Assembly: GCF_019242355.1 (NCBI RefSeq)
Contig: NZ_JAFAVR010000284.1
Coordinates: forward strand, 1 to 36,917
Reading direction: 5' to 3'
Source of the DNA: Sphingomonas sp.
GTDB lineage: Bacteria > Pseudomonadota > Alphaproteobacteria > Sphingomonadales > Sphingomonadaceae
Length of the DNA stretch: 36,917 bases
Shown here: piece after piece, positions 8,979-16,389 of the stretch
How the letters are laid out: each line of letters begins with the position of its first letter
Numbering within the stretch: position 1 is the stretch's first letter
Translations under genes and position numbers: made by a program
The notes under the pieces: model-generated
Told to the model about the DNA's origin: nothing
The model's database searches: none
Seen by the model: only the letters and a program-made list of their open reading frames with translations

Positions 8979-9466
8979 TCATTCTCGGCCTCGACCCTGG
9001 CCTGGGAACGACCGGCTGGGGATTGATCGAGGCTGAGGGGAATCGCCTGAGGCATGTCGCCAACGGCCAGCTCAAGACGGATCCAGCCGCGCCGCTTGCG
9101 CGTAGTCTCGCGCATCTCGCGGACCAGCTGGACGCGCTTCTCGCCGACCGCTGTCCCCACGCCGCCGCAGTCGAGGAAGTGTTCGTCAACACCAATCCGC
9201 AGTCGACACTGAAGCTCGGCCAGGCTCGCGGCGTCGCAATCATGACTGCCGCCCGTTCCGGTATCGACGTCGGCGAATATGCGCCGACGCTCGTCAAGAA
9301 AGCCGTGGTCGGCACCGGCAAGGCCGACAAGGCGCAGGTCCACGCCATGGTTGCGCGCCTGCTCCCTGGAGCGACGATCGCCGGCCCGGATGCCGCCGAC
9401 GCCCTCGCCGTCGCCATCACCCACGCCCACCACTTGGCGAGCAGGCGGGCTGGCATTACCCGTTGA
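8975..9466 (+). CDS. ruvC: Holliday junction endonuclease RuvC, proposed CTG start
   Basis: Resolves Holliday junctions as a dimer within the RuvABC complex. The predicted 163-residue protein begins [17 protein letters not shown] after the initiator and carries catalytic D7, a glutamate in [10 protein letters not shown], and the C-terminal acidic pair in [16 protein letters not shown]. The track starts at TTG 9023, which would remove D7 and the first beta strand. Upstream, the frame closes at a TGA at 8954, and the only non-rare candidates are CTG 8975 or an even less usual ATC 8978. CTG overlaps the yebC stop as CTGA and has GGAG with an 8-nt spacer, so it is chosen. Confidence 0.9.
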   Translation: MIILGLDPGLGTTGWGLIEAEGNRLRHVANGQLKTDPAAPLARSLAHLADQLDALLADRCPHAAAVEEVFVNTNPQSTLKLGQARGVAIMTAARSGIDVGEYAPTLVKKAVVGTGKADKAQVHAMVARLLPGATIAGPDAADALAVAITHAHHLASRRAGITR

Positions 9467-9470
9467 ACGG

Positions 9471-10061
9471 ATGATCGCGCGCCTCACCGGAAAGCTCGCC
9501 GAAACCACGGCCGACGGCGCGATCGTCGACGTCGCCGGCGTCGGCTACCAATTGCTGTGCAGCATCCGCACGCTCGAGGCGCTCGGCCCGGTCGGCGGCG
9601 ACGTGCTGATCCTCACCGAGCTGCAGGTGCGCGAGGACGCCTGGACCCTGTTCGGGTTCGGTTCGCGCGAGGAGCGCGACAGCTTCCGCGCGCTGACCAG
9701 CGTGCAGGGGGTCGGCGGCCGCGTCGCCCTCGCGATCCTTTCCGCCCTTTCGCCCGACGAGCTGTCGCGCGCGGTCAGCCAGGGCGACAAGGCGATGATC
9801 GGGCGGGCCAACGGCGTTGGACCCAAGCTCGCTGCGCGCATCGCCAACGAGCTTCAGGGCAAGCTCGGCGCGCCCGGCCTGGGCGGGTCGGCCCCGACGG
9901 CGCGCGGAGGCTTCGCGCAGGACGCCCTCTCGGCCCTCGCCAATCTCGGCTTCAGGTCGGCCGACGCCAGCGCTGCAGTCAACGCCGCGCAGGACGAGCT
10001 CGGGCCGGACGCCACACTGGACGCGCTGGTTCGCCTCGCCCTCCGAAAGGCGGCCAAGTGA
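9471..10061 (+). CDS. ruvA: Holliday junction branch migration protein RuvA
   Basis: DNA-binding subunit of the RuvAB branch-migration motor. The 196-residue length is typical. An N-terminal OB fold begins [11 protein letters not shown] and includes GVGYQLLC. Two helix-hairpin-helix motifs are seen at [15 protein letters not shown] and [13 protein letters not shown], and a C-terminal RuvB-contacting domain is present ([11 protein letters not shown]). The ATG at 9471 lies 4 bp after the ruvC stop; the longer ORF in the track is upstream read-through in the ruvC shadow frame. The stop overlaps the next gene as GTGA. Confidence 0.97.
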   Translation: MIARLTGKLAETTADGAIVDVAGVGYQLLCSIRTLEALGPVGGDVLILTELQVREDAWTLFGFGSREERDSFRALTSVQGVGGRVALAILSALSPDELSRAVSQGDKAMIGRANGVGPKLAARIANELQGKLGAPGLGGSAPTARGGFAQDALSALANLGFRSADASAAVNAAQDELGPDATLDALVRLALRKAAK

Positions 10062-10462
10062 GCAGCCAGACTGCGTCGTGCCGTTGCGGCCAGCTGCGCG
10101 CGACCGTCACCGGCGAGCCCGTGCGCGTGTCCGTTTGCCATTGCCTCGACTGCAAGAAGCGGTCGGGAAGCTCCTTTGCCGTGCAGGCGCGCTGGCCAGC
10201 GAACCAGGTCACGATCGAAGGCCAGTCCAAAAGCTGGCTGACGACCGGCGACAGCGGCATTGAAACCAGCTTTCACTTCTGCCCCGACTGCGGGTCGGAG
10301 GTCTGTTATCGCCACGCCGGCGGCGAGATGGCCGACCTCATCGCCATCCCGCTCGGCACCTTCGACAATCCCTATTTCGTCCGCCCGAGCTTTTCCGTGT
10401 GGGAGGAGCGCAAGCACGACTGGCTTGAGATTGTCGGCGAACAGGTCGAACACTTCGACTGA
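10058..10462 (+). CDS. GFA family (glutathione-dependent formaldehyde-activating-like) zinc protein
   Basis: A 134-residue protein of the GFA/CENP-V fold that binds zinc through cysteine clusters. CRCGQ near the N-terminus, [14 protein letters not shown] and the later [11 protein letters not shown] are visible. Family members are often annotated as glutathione-dependent formaldehyde-activating enzymes, but most have no proven substrate. The GTG start at 10058 overlaps the ruvA stop as GTGA and yields the conserved N-terminus. It ends with TGATG into the DUF1622 gene. Its place between ruvA and ruvB points to co-translation rather than to a repair role. Confidence 0.85.
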   Translation: MSSQTASCRCGQLRATVTGEPVRVSVCHCLDCKKRSGSSFAVQARWPANQVTIEGQSKSWLTTGDSGIETSFHFCPDCGSEVCYRHAGGEMADLIAIPLGTFDNPYFVRPSFSVWEERKHDWLEIVGEQVEHFD

Positions 10463-10833
10463 TGCTCGAAGCGACCGCCACCCAAATTGCGCACATCATC
10501 GCCAAGATCGTCGAACTGTCGGGCATCGGCATCATCGCGATCGGCGCGTTCGGCACCCTCGTCATCTTCCTCATGGCCTTCACGCGGGGCGGCGACCGCG
10601 ACGAAGCTATCGCGAACTTCCGCTCAAGCCTCGGCCGAGCGATCCTGCTCGGCCTCGAATTCCTGGTTGCCGCGGACATCATCAACACGGTCGCGGTTAC
10701 GCCGACCCTGCTCAGCGTCGCGGTGCTCGCGGGCATTGTCATCATCCGGACCTTCCTCAGCTTCAGCCTGGAGGTGGAAATCGAGGGCCGCTGGCCGTGG
10801 CAGCGCCGCAAGGGCGAGCAGCGGCAGGTCTGA
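10462..10833 (+). CDS. DUF1622 family membrane protein
   Basis: A 123-residue inner-membrane protein of unknown function. Three hydrophobic segments are seen at about residues 18-40, 60-80 and 82-100, followed by a charged, basic C-terminus ending RRKGEQRQV. The features match DUF1622. It starts and stops in TGATG overlaps between the GFA gene and ruvB, so its translation is coupled to both neighbours. Confidence 0.75.
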   Translation: MLEATATQIAHIIAKIVELSGIGIIAIGAFGTLVIFLMAFTRGGDRDEAIANFRSSLGRAILLGLEFLVAADIINTVAVTPTLLSVAVLAGIVIIRTFLSFSLEVEIEGRWPWQRRKGEQRQV

Positions 10834-11864
10834 TGGCCAGCGATCCCGCCCGAATCACCACGCCCGAGCGCACTGCGGAGGACGCCGACGCCGCTCTGCG
10901 TCCCAAGAGCCTCGACGAGTTCATCGGCCAGCAGGCCGCGCGCGAGAATCTGCGCGTGTTCGTCAATGCCGCTCGAAGCCGGAATGAGGCGCTCGATCAC
11001 GTCCTGCTTCACGGGCCGCCGGGCCTCGGCAAGACGACGTTGGCCGGCATCCTCGCCCGCGAGATGGGGGTTGGCTTCCGCGCCACTTCGGGTCCGGTCA
11101 TCGCCAAGTCCGGCGACCTCGCTGCTCTGCTGACCAACCTCGAGGACGGCGACGTCCTGTTCATCGACGAGATCCACCGCCTCAACCCGGCGGTCGAGGA
11201 GGTGCTTTACCCGGCGATGGAGGATCGCGCGCTCGACCTGATGATCGGCGAGGGACCGTCGGCGCGATCGGTCCGCATCGACCTGCCGCGCTTCACGTTG
11301 GTCGGGGCGACCACCCGGCAGGGGCTGCTGACCACGCCGCTCCGCGACCGCTTCGGAATTCCGATCCGCCTCAACTTCTACACCGTCGAGGAACTTGAGC
11401 AGGTCGTCCGCCGCGCCGCCCGCCTGCTCGGCGCCGACCTCACCAGCGACGGCGCACGCGAGATCGCCCGGCGGTCGCGCGGCACCCCCCGCATCGCCGG
11501 GCGCCTGCTGCGCCGAGTGCGCGACTTCGCCCATGCTGCGGGCAGCGAGACGATCGACGCCGACACCGCCGACCGCGCGCTGTCCCGGCTGGAGATCGAC
11601 GCGCTCGGCCTCGACGCGATGGACCGGCGATACCTGACCATGATCGCCGACCTCTACGGCGGCGGGCCGGTCGGCGTCGAAACCCTCGCCGCGGGCCTCA
11701 GCGAACCGCGCGACACGCTCGAGGACGTGATCGAGCCCTACCTCATCCAGCTCGGACTGATCGCCCGAACGGCCCGCGGTCGCTGCCTCAATGGCCGCGG
11801 ATATGCGCATCTCGGCCTTCCGCCGCCGCAGGGCAGCCAGAGCGGACTGTTCGAGGGCCAGTGA
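10833..11864 (+). CDS. ruvB: Holliday junction branch migration helicase RuvB
   Basis: AAA+ motor of RuvAB that drives branch migration. The 343-residue protein shows [12 protein letters not shown] near the N-terminus, Walker A GPPGLGKT at 61-68, Walker B with IDEIH at 111-115, sensor GATTR, the arginine-finger region LRDRFGI, and a winged-helix C-terminus with RTARGR. The ATG at 10833 overlaps the DUF1622 stop as TGATG; the track ORF from 10260 adds upstream shadow sequence. Downstream, the DUF3089 gene begins in a GTGA overlap. Confidence 0.97.
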   Translation: MASDPARITTPERTAEDADAALRPKSLDEFIGQQAARENLRVFVNAARSRNEALDHVLLHGPPGLGKTTLAGILAREMGVGFRATSGPVIAKSGDLAALLTNLEDGDVLFIDEIHRLNPAVEEVLYPAMEDRALDLMIGEGPSARSVRIDLPRFTLVGATTRQGLLTTPLRDRFGIPIRLNFYTVEELEQVVRRAARLLGADLTSDGAREIARRSRGTPRIAGRLLRRVRDFAHAAGSETIDADTADRALSRLEIDALGLDAMDRRYLTMIADLYGGGPVGVETLAAGLSEPRDTLEDVIEPYLIQLGLIARTARGRCLNGRGYAHLGLPPPQGSQSGLFEGQ

Positions 11865-13036
11865 AGCGTCTTGCCCTTGCCTTCAGCGCTGTTGCCCTGA
11901 CGCTGCCGGCGCCGGCGCTCAGCCAACCGTCCGCAGGCCCCGATTATTCAAAGGACTCCGCCTGGCTTTGCTTGCCCGGTCGTTCCGACTCCTGCTCGAC
12001 GCCGCTGCCGACCATCGAGCTCGCCGCTTCCGGGTACGGAGCCACTGGCGACCGACCGGTCGCCGCCGACCCGCCGATCGATTGCTTCTACGTCTACCCG
12101 ACCGTCTCCGCGGACGAGGGCCTCAACAGCGACATGGCCGCCGGCCGCGAAGAGCAGTTGATGACCGAAACCCAGTTTGCGCGCTTCGCGTCGGTGTGCC
12201 GGACCTTCGCACCGATCTACCGCCAGATGACGCTCGGCTCCGTCGCTGCCTATTCCGCGGGAATGGACATCACCGGGGCGGCGATGCTGGCCTACGGCGA
12301 CATCGCTGCCGCGTGGCGCAATTTTCTGGCCACTCGCAACAAGGGGCGCCCGTTTGTCCTGATCGGCCACAGCCAGGGCAGCCTGATGCTCCAGCAGCTG
12401 ATCACCCGCGAGATCGAGACCAACCCCGCCGTTGCGTCACGGATGCGGCTGGCGATCATCCCGGGCTTCAACGTCCTCGTGCCGCAAGGCCGGCTAGTCG
12501 GCGGCACCTTCAAGTCCACTCCCATCTGCAGCCGCTCCGGCCAGACCGGCTGCGTGATGGCCTGGAGCAGCTTTCGCGAGAAGAACGTGCCGCCGGACCA
12601 TGCGATGTTCGGCATTGCCGACCAACCCGGAATGACCGTCGCCTGCGTCAACCCGGCCCTGCCCGGAGCGACGGGATGGGTGCGGCTCGACAGTTACTGG
12701 TTCACGCGCTCCAGCCTGCCCGTGCCCGGCGGGCCAATCCAGTGGTCGACTGAAGGCCAGCCGAAGACGCCGTACGTTCACACCGCCGGTCTCGCTTCGG
12801 GCCGCTGCGTCAACGAGCGCCAGCGCGGCTATCTGTGGGTGCGGACCAACCACGCGCCCGGCGACAAGCGCACCGACCATATTGGCGGCGAGGTCGGCCT
12901 GTTCGGCATGTTCCTGCCTGCCTGGGGCATGCACCTGTCGGATCTCGCCCTGGTCCAGGGTGATCTCGTGCGAGCGGTCGCAGCGATCGCTGCGGCCGAG
13001 CCTACTCGTCGATCCAGAACAAGTGCTCGACGGTGA
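11861..13036 (+). CDS. DUF3089 secreted alpha/beta hydrolase-like protein
   Basis: A 391-residue protein with a classic signal peptide ([21 protein letters not shown]) and DUF3089 features: CFYVYPTVS near residue 70 and a nucleophile elbow GHSQGS near 168-173. Predicted periplasmic esterase or lipase-like hydrolase; substrate unknown. It starts with GTG overlapping the ruvB stop as GTGA, so it is translationally attached to the ruv operon although functionally unrelated. The last 35 bp overlap the end of the convergent XRE regulator, which makes the arginine-rich C-terminus unusual compared with the rest of the protein. Confidence 0.8.
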   Translation: MKRLALAFSAVALTLPAPALSQPSAGPDYSKDSAWLCLPGRSDSCSTPLPTIELAASGYGATGDRPVAADPPIDCFYVYPTVSADEGLNSDMAAGREEQLMTETQFARFASVCRTFAPIYRQMTLGSVAAYSAGMDITGAAMLAYGDIAAAWRNFLATRNKGRPFVLIGHSQGSLMLQQLITREIETNPAVASRMRLAIIPGFNVLVPQGRLVGGTFKSTPICSRSGQTGCVMAWSSFREKNVPPDHAMFGIADQPGMTVACVNPALPGATGWVRLDSYWFTRSSLPVPGGPIQWSTEGQPKTPYVHTAGLASGRCVNERQRGYLWVRTNHAPGDKRTDHIGGEVGLFGMFLPAWGMHLSDLALVQGDLVRAVAAIAAAEPTRRSRTSARR

Positions 13037-13208
13037 CGTCCAGCGCCTCAGCCAGCTTCAATGCGAGCAGCGTTGACGGCGTGAACACCCGGTTTTCGAC
13101 CGTGTTCACCGTTTTCCGGGTCACTCCGACCCGTTCGGCGAGCTCGGCCTGAGTCAGGCCCAGCTCGGCGCGCCGCTCCTTCAACCGGTTCGCGAGCAGT
13201 TCACCCAT
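13002..13208 (-). CDS. Small XRE-family transcriptional regulator
   Basis: A 68-residue stand-alone helix-turn-helix protein. LKERRAELGLTQAELAERVGVTRKTVNTVEN is a textbook HTH_3/Cro-type motif at about residues 9-39, followed by a helix with TVEHLFW. Its ATG lies inside the end of the upstream membrane protein gene (8-bp overlap), giving a two-gene operon common for small XRE regulators. It probably controls the promoter carrying GTAAC/GTTAC repeats upstream of that operon. The 3' end overlaps the convergent DUF3089 gene. Confidence 0.9.
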   Translation of the reverse strand: MGELLANRLKERRAELGLTQAELAERVGVTRKTVNTVENRVFTPSTLLALKLAEALDVTVEHLFWIDE

Positions 13209-13653
13209 CGCGACTGGCGCGCCGCTCGAGGAATGCGAACCACAGCAGGGTGACCGCGATTCCCGCCGTCATCACCATGTGGATCGCGTCGCGCCCTCCG
13301 AGGGGTTCGAACAGGCTGACAGAATAAAGCACGACGCACGCCGCCATGCTCGCAAGGAATCCGGCGCGGAAGGAGCTGTCGCGATGGGCGCGCGTCGCTT
13401 CGTCGTTGGCCAGTCGACGCACTTCTCGCGAGTAGAACCAGCCGCCGCCGTTGGCGAGGGCAACGAGAATGACGATCGACAGCACCAGCCATGCGGCGAT
13501 GTGGACGTGGTCGACCGTCCGGTCACCGGACTCCGCACCTCGATTGAAATAGGTCGCCTGCTGGAACAGGAACAGCAGCGTAAGCACCGGCAACATGCGC
13601 GTTCGCCGCTGGCTGAGTCTTTCCGCTTTCTCGGCGTCGCTCATCGAAGTCAT
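13201..13653 (-). CDS. Small multi-pass membrane protein paired with XRE regulator
   Basis: A 150-residue protein of unknown function. A charged N-terminus (residues 1-20) precedes four probable membrane segments, near 21-32, 52-70, 96-115 and 125-142, with WFYSREVRRLANDEATRAHRD as a cytoplasmic loop. Start ATG at 13653 with ACAGGA just upstream; ATG at 13644 is an alternative. It is the first gene of the operon whose second gene encodes the regulator. Such pairs often respond to membrane state, but nothing here proves it. Confidence 0.7.
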   Translation of the reverse strand: MTSMSDAEKAERLSQRRTRMLPVLTLLFLFQQATYFNRGAESGDRTVDHVHIAAWLVLSIVILVALANGGGWFYSREVRRLANDEATRAHRDSSFRAGFLASMAACVVLYSVSLFEPLGGRDAIHMVMTAGIAVTLLWFAFLERRASRDG

Positions 13654-13675
13654 GATCCTGTCGCCCCTGCTTGAT

Positions 13676-13729
13676 GTAACCTATAGGTAATAAGTAACCC
13701 AAGCGTTACACGATCGTCAAGTGGGTTAC
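13676..13729. promoter_or_regulatory. Candidate operator: cluster of GTAAC/GTTAC repeats
   Basis: GTAACCCA (13694-13701) and TGGGTTAC (13722-13729) are perfect 8-bp inverted arms. An inner GTTAC (13705-13709) makes GTAAC-N6-GTTAC, a spacing suited to a dimeric HTH protein. A further GTAACC at 13676 runs into the 10-bp palindrome ACCTATAGGT (13679-13688). The cluster sits in the divergent gap between the XRE operon and ybgC and could affect both. Confidence 0.5.
13692..13720 (-). promoter_or_regulatory. Candidate promoter of the membrane protein-XRE operon
   Basis: On the minus strand TTGACG (13720-13715) is followed after 17 bp by TTACTT (13697-13692). The -35 is strong and the -10 is weak. 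The -10 overlaps an arm of the GTAAC inverted repeat, a layout that would permit repression by the encoded XRE protein. Confidence 0.45.
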
Positions 13730-13760
13730 GATTTGGGCCGCGCGCGGCTAGACCCCACCG

Positions 13761-14219
13761 ATGCGGCAGGCCGAATTCGACCAACCTTATCGCGGCGGCT
13801 TCGTCGGTCCGGAGCACCATTATGCGCTCACCGTCCATTTCGAGGACACGGACGCTGCCGGCGTCGTCTATCACGCCAATTACATCAAGTTCCTGGAGCG
13901 GGCGCGGTCGGACATGCTGCGCGCCGCCGGGGCCGACCACCTCGCGAGCCACCGCGATGGGCTAGGCACCTATGTGGTCGCGGAGGTCCATATCCGCTAC
14001 CGCCGTCCGGCTCGGCTCGGCGACGATCTCCTGATCCTCAGCCGGATGGCCGGTCTCAACGCCGCCTCGATCGTGATTCAGCAACGAGTCATGCGCGGGG
14101 CAGAATTGTTGGCCGAGGCGAGCGTCACCGCCGCCTTCCTCGGACCCTCGGGGCGCCCGCAGCGCCAGCCGGCGGATTGGATCGAACGCTTCAGGGATCT
14201 CGACAGCTGCAGCCAATGA
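13761..14219 (+). CDS. ybgC: YbgC-type acyl-CoA thioesterase
   Basis: A hot-dog fold thioesterase of 152 residues, the usual first gene of Tol-Pal operons. The active-site stretch HFEDTDAAGVVYHANYIKF includes the catalytic aspartate (DTDAAG), and RARSDMLR follows. There is no signal peptide, so it is cytoplasmic. A TAGACC element ends only 6 nt before the ATG, so the transcript may be leaderless. The stop overlaps tolB as ATGA. Its neighbours ruvB (upstream) and tolB (downstream) match the usual alphaproteobacterial order, except that tolQ, tolR and tolA are missing. Confidence 0.9.
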   Translation: MRQAEFDQPYRGGFVGPEHHYALTVHFEDTDAAGVVYHANYIKFLERARSDMLRAAGADHLASHRDGLGTYVVAEVHIRYRRPARLGDDLLILSRMAGLNAASIVIQQRVMRGAELLAEASVTAAFLGPSGRPQRQPADWIERFRDLDSCSQ

Positions 14220-15508
14220 CTCTCCTTCGTTACCTTGTCGCCGGTGGGACCCTGCTCGCGGGTTCGGCCGCAATTGCGCAGGACGCCGCTCCCATCGTGG
14301 CCGTCCCGCCGCTGTCGACGCCGGCGGATAAGCCGACGCCGTCAGGGTCGACCGCCGCACTCGCCTGGCAAGCATCGAAGCTGATCGCCTCGGACCTCCA
14401 ATCGGCGACCGAGCTGATGCCCATCCCGCCGGATCAAAAGGATTTCTATTCCTATCCCGAAGTCACCGCGCCGACCTTTGCGAAGTGGCGCGGCCGGGCC
14501 GGGTTGCTCGTCACCGGATTCGTCCAGGCCCGCGCCGACGGCCGGGTCACGTTCGGCTGCTATGTCTATGACGTTCAGAAGGGACGAGAGCTCGATCGCA
14601 CCGGCTTCGCGGTCGATCCCCAGGATTGGCGTCGGGCCGCTCACAAATGTTCCGGCCTCGCCTACAAGGCGGCGACCGGCGCGCCCGGCATTTTCGACAC
14701 GCGCATCGCTTATGTCTCGGAGAGCGGAACCGGGGACGCCAGGGTTCGTCGAATCGCCCTCATGGACAGCGACGGTTACGACCATAGCTTCATAACTGCC
14801 GGCGAAACGATGGTCCTGACGCCTCGACTGTCGCCGAGCGCGGCGCGCGTCGCTTATGTGAGCTACATGACCGGAAGGCCTCAGGTGCGTGTCCGAGATG
14901 TCGGATCAGGCGCCGAGCACTCGCTAGTACCGGGCGACGCCATGACCTTCGCGCCGCGCTTCTCGCCCGACGGCAACCGGATCGCCTTCTCGATGACCAT
15001 TGCCGGCAACACCGACATCTATGTCGTCGATTCCAGCGGGGGGATGCCGCGGCGCTTGACCACGGCGCCGGGTGTCGACACCGATCCCAGCTTCTCCCCC
15101 GACGGGACCAGGATCTTGTTCGAAAGCGATCGCTCCGGTGACCAGCAGGTCTATGCGATGAACGCCGACGGTTCCGACCAGAGGAGGCTGAGCTTCGGCG
15201 CCGGCGCTCACGCCGCTCCCGATTGGAGCCCGGCAGGCGACCGCATCGCCTTCACCTGGCGCGGCGGCGGATCGCTTCGCGTCGGCGTCATGAATGCGGA
15301 CGGCAGCGACGAGCATGTCCTGACCTCCGGCCCCTCTGACGAAGGCGCGACCTGGGGTCCGAGCGGCCGCGACATGGTCTTCCAGCGCAGTGATGGCGCT
15401 GGCCGCCGCTCGCTGTACCGGATTTCGATCGCCGGCGGCGGCGACGCGCAGCAGATCGCGACTCCGCAGGATGCGTCGGACCCCGACTGGTCCGGACCAG
15501 TGGACTGA
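14216..15508 (+). CDS. tolB: Tol-Pal system beta-propeller protein TolB
   Basis: Periplasmic TolB-like protein of 430 residues with an N-terminal signal peptide (LLRYLVAGGTLLAGSAAIA). An N-terminal alpha/beta domain (about 30-180) includes LITSDL-like LIASDLQSATEL and SYPEVTAPTFAKW. The C-terminal propeller shows repeated blades such as LSPSAARVAYVS, FSPDGNRIAFS, FSPDGTRILFESDR and WSPAGDRIAFTW. TolB normally binds Pal, and TolA and outer-membrane proteins help keep the envelope constricted at division. It is flanked by ybgC and a Pal-like gene in overlapping frames, but no tolQRA are present here. The track ORF from 13721 includes shadow sequence; the ATG at 14216 is correct. Confidence 0.9.
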   Translation: MTLLRYLVAGGTLLAGSAAIAQDAAPIVAVPPLSTPADKPTPSGSTAALAWQASKLIASDLQSATELMPIPPDQKDFYSYPEVTAPTFAKWRGRAGLLVTGFVQARADGRVTFGCYVYDVQKGRELDRTGFAVDPQDWRRAAHKCSGLAYKAATGAPGIFDTRIAYVSESGTGDARVRRIALMDSDGYDHSFITAGETMVLTPRLSPSAARVAYVSYMTGRPQVRVRDVGSGAEHSLVPGDAMTFAPRFSPDGNRIAFSMTIAGNTDIYVVDSSGGMPRRLTTAPGVDTDPSFSPDGTRILFESDRSGDQQVYAMNADGSDQRRLSFGAGAHAAPDWSPAGDRIAFTWRGGGSLRVGVMNADGSDEHVLTSGPSDEGATWGPSGRDMVFQRSDGAGRRSLYRISIAGGGDAQQIATPQDASDPDWSGPVD

Positions 15509-16008
15509 TGGCGATGCGTAATATCTTCCTTGCTCTCGCGGCGGCCGCGGCCTTCCTGCCGACGAACGCCTCGGCGCAGTTCCCGCATTTCGTTCAGCGC
15601 GGCGCTCCTCCGCCGCAGCCTGGTCCGCTCGGGCGACCGCCTCTTCCCGGCCCGCCCGGGGCACCTCTGTTTGGGATCGACGCCGAACGCGCCGATTTCC
15701 TTGCGCGATCGGGAAGCGCGAACGTCTATTTCGGATCGGGCAGCACCATCCTCGGTGCGCCGGCCAAGGCGACCCTGGGGGCGCAAGCGCAATGGCTGCT
15801 TGCCCATCCCGATATCGTGGTTCGGATCGAAGGCTATGGCGATCCGCGCGACACGCGCGATCATGCCTTGGCGGTGGGCGCCGGCCGGGCCGACGCAGTG
15901 CGCGACTACCTGGTCTTGCTGGGGGTCCCTGCCCTTCAACTGAGCGATGTCAGCTTCGGCGAGGAACGCCCCGGACCAGGGCGCGCAGTCACGGTCCTGG
16001 TCCGCTAG
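15508..16008 (+). CDS. Pal/OmpA-like peptidoglycan-binding protein without lipobox
   Basis: A 166-residue exported protein. The signal peptide ends about ASA-Q near residue 24, followed by a proline-rich linker (about 30-55) and a C-terminal OmpA-like domain (about 60-166). The domain keeps VYFGSGS, VRIEGYGDPRDTRDHAL and GAGRADAVRDYL, including the aspartate and arginine that contact diaminopimelate in the family. SFGEERPGPGRAVTVLVR is Pal-like but lacks the usual insertion before RRAV. There is no cysteine in the whole protein, so it cannot be a Pal-type lipoprotein. It overlaps tolB as TGATG. It may be a periplasmic, soluble Pal derivative. Confidence 0.8.
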   Translation: MAMRNIFLALAAAAAFLPTNASAQFPHFVQRGAPPPQPGPLGRPPLPGPPGAPLFGIDAERADFLARSGSANVYFGSGSTILGAPAKATLGAQAQWLLAHPDIVVRIEGYGDPRDTRDHALAVGAGRADAVRDYLVLLGVPALQLSDVSFGEERPGPGRAVTVLVR

Positions 16009-16014
16009 AAAGGT

Positions 16015-16320
16015 TCAGGCGGCGCGGCGCTGGTAGCCGCAGCCACCGAGCCAGGAGCGAGCCTGGCGCTGGGCTTCGGCAATTTCGCGGGCGGTCATCT
16101 CGACCGAGATTTCGGCGCGGCACTGCTGGCCGCGGGTGCAGCCGGACAAAGCCGCGAGGTTGAACCACTTGTGCGCTTCGACCAGGTCGACCGGAACGCC
16201 CCCGCGGCCGGTCGAGTATACCACGCCGAGTTCGAACAACGCGTCGACATCGCCGCCTTCCGCATCCGCGATCCGGCTTCGGATCAGGAACTCTGCACTC
16301 TTCTCGCTAATCGCACCCAT
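16015..16320 (-). CDS. Short Sel1-repeat protein
   Basis: A 101-residue protein carrying one clear Sel1/TPR-like repeat (ALFELGVVYSTGRGGVPVDLVEAHKWFNLAA, about 28-58) and then a helical tail with two cysteine pairs (SGCTRGQQC and LGGCG). Role unknown; Sel1 repeats usually mediate protein contacts. The ATG at 16320 has AGGGGGA about 5 nt upstream; the longer GTG start in the track is not needed. A TTAACCAT sequence lies about 48 bp upstream on its strand. Convergent with the Pal-like gene (6-bp gap). Confidence 0.7.
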   Translation of the reverse strand: MGAISEKSAEFLIRSRIADAEGGDVDALFELGVVYSTGRGGVPVDLVEAHKWFNLAALSGCTRGQQCRAEISVEMTAREIAEAQRQARSWLGGCGYQRRAA

Positions 16321-16367
16321 GACATCCCCCTGTCTGTGCACTCAATTCAGCAGGGGATCACGAACAA

Positions 16368-16375
16368 ATGGTTAA
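16368..16375 (-). promoter_or_regulatory. TTAACCAT, possible CtrA-type site
   Basis: On the minus strand the sequence reads TTAACCAT, identical to a known CtrA recognition variant in alphaproteobacteria. It lies between panC and the Sel1 gene, upstream of the latter. Only one 8-mer is present, with no second TTAA at 7-bp spacing, so it may be chance. Confidence 0.25.
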
Positions 16376-16389
16376 CGCCGTAAACACCA

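Noticed and set aside
9279-9470. In-frame extension of ruvA into ruvC
   Set aside because: RuvA families begin at MIARLTG; the extension lies in the ruvC shadow frame and is arginine and proline rich.
10338-11810. 490-aa antisense frame over ruvB
   Set aside because: Shadow frame opposite a complete RuvB; no recognisable protein.
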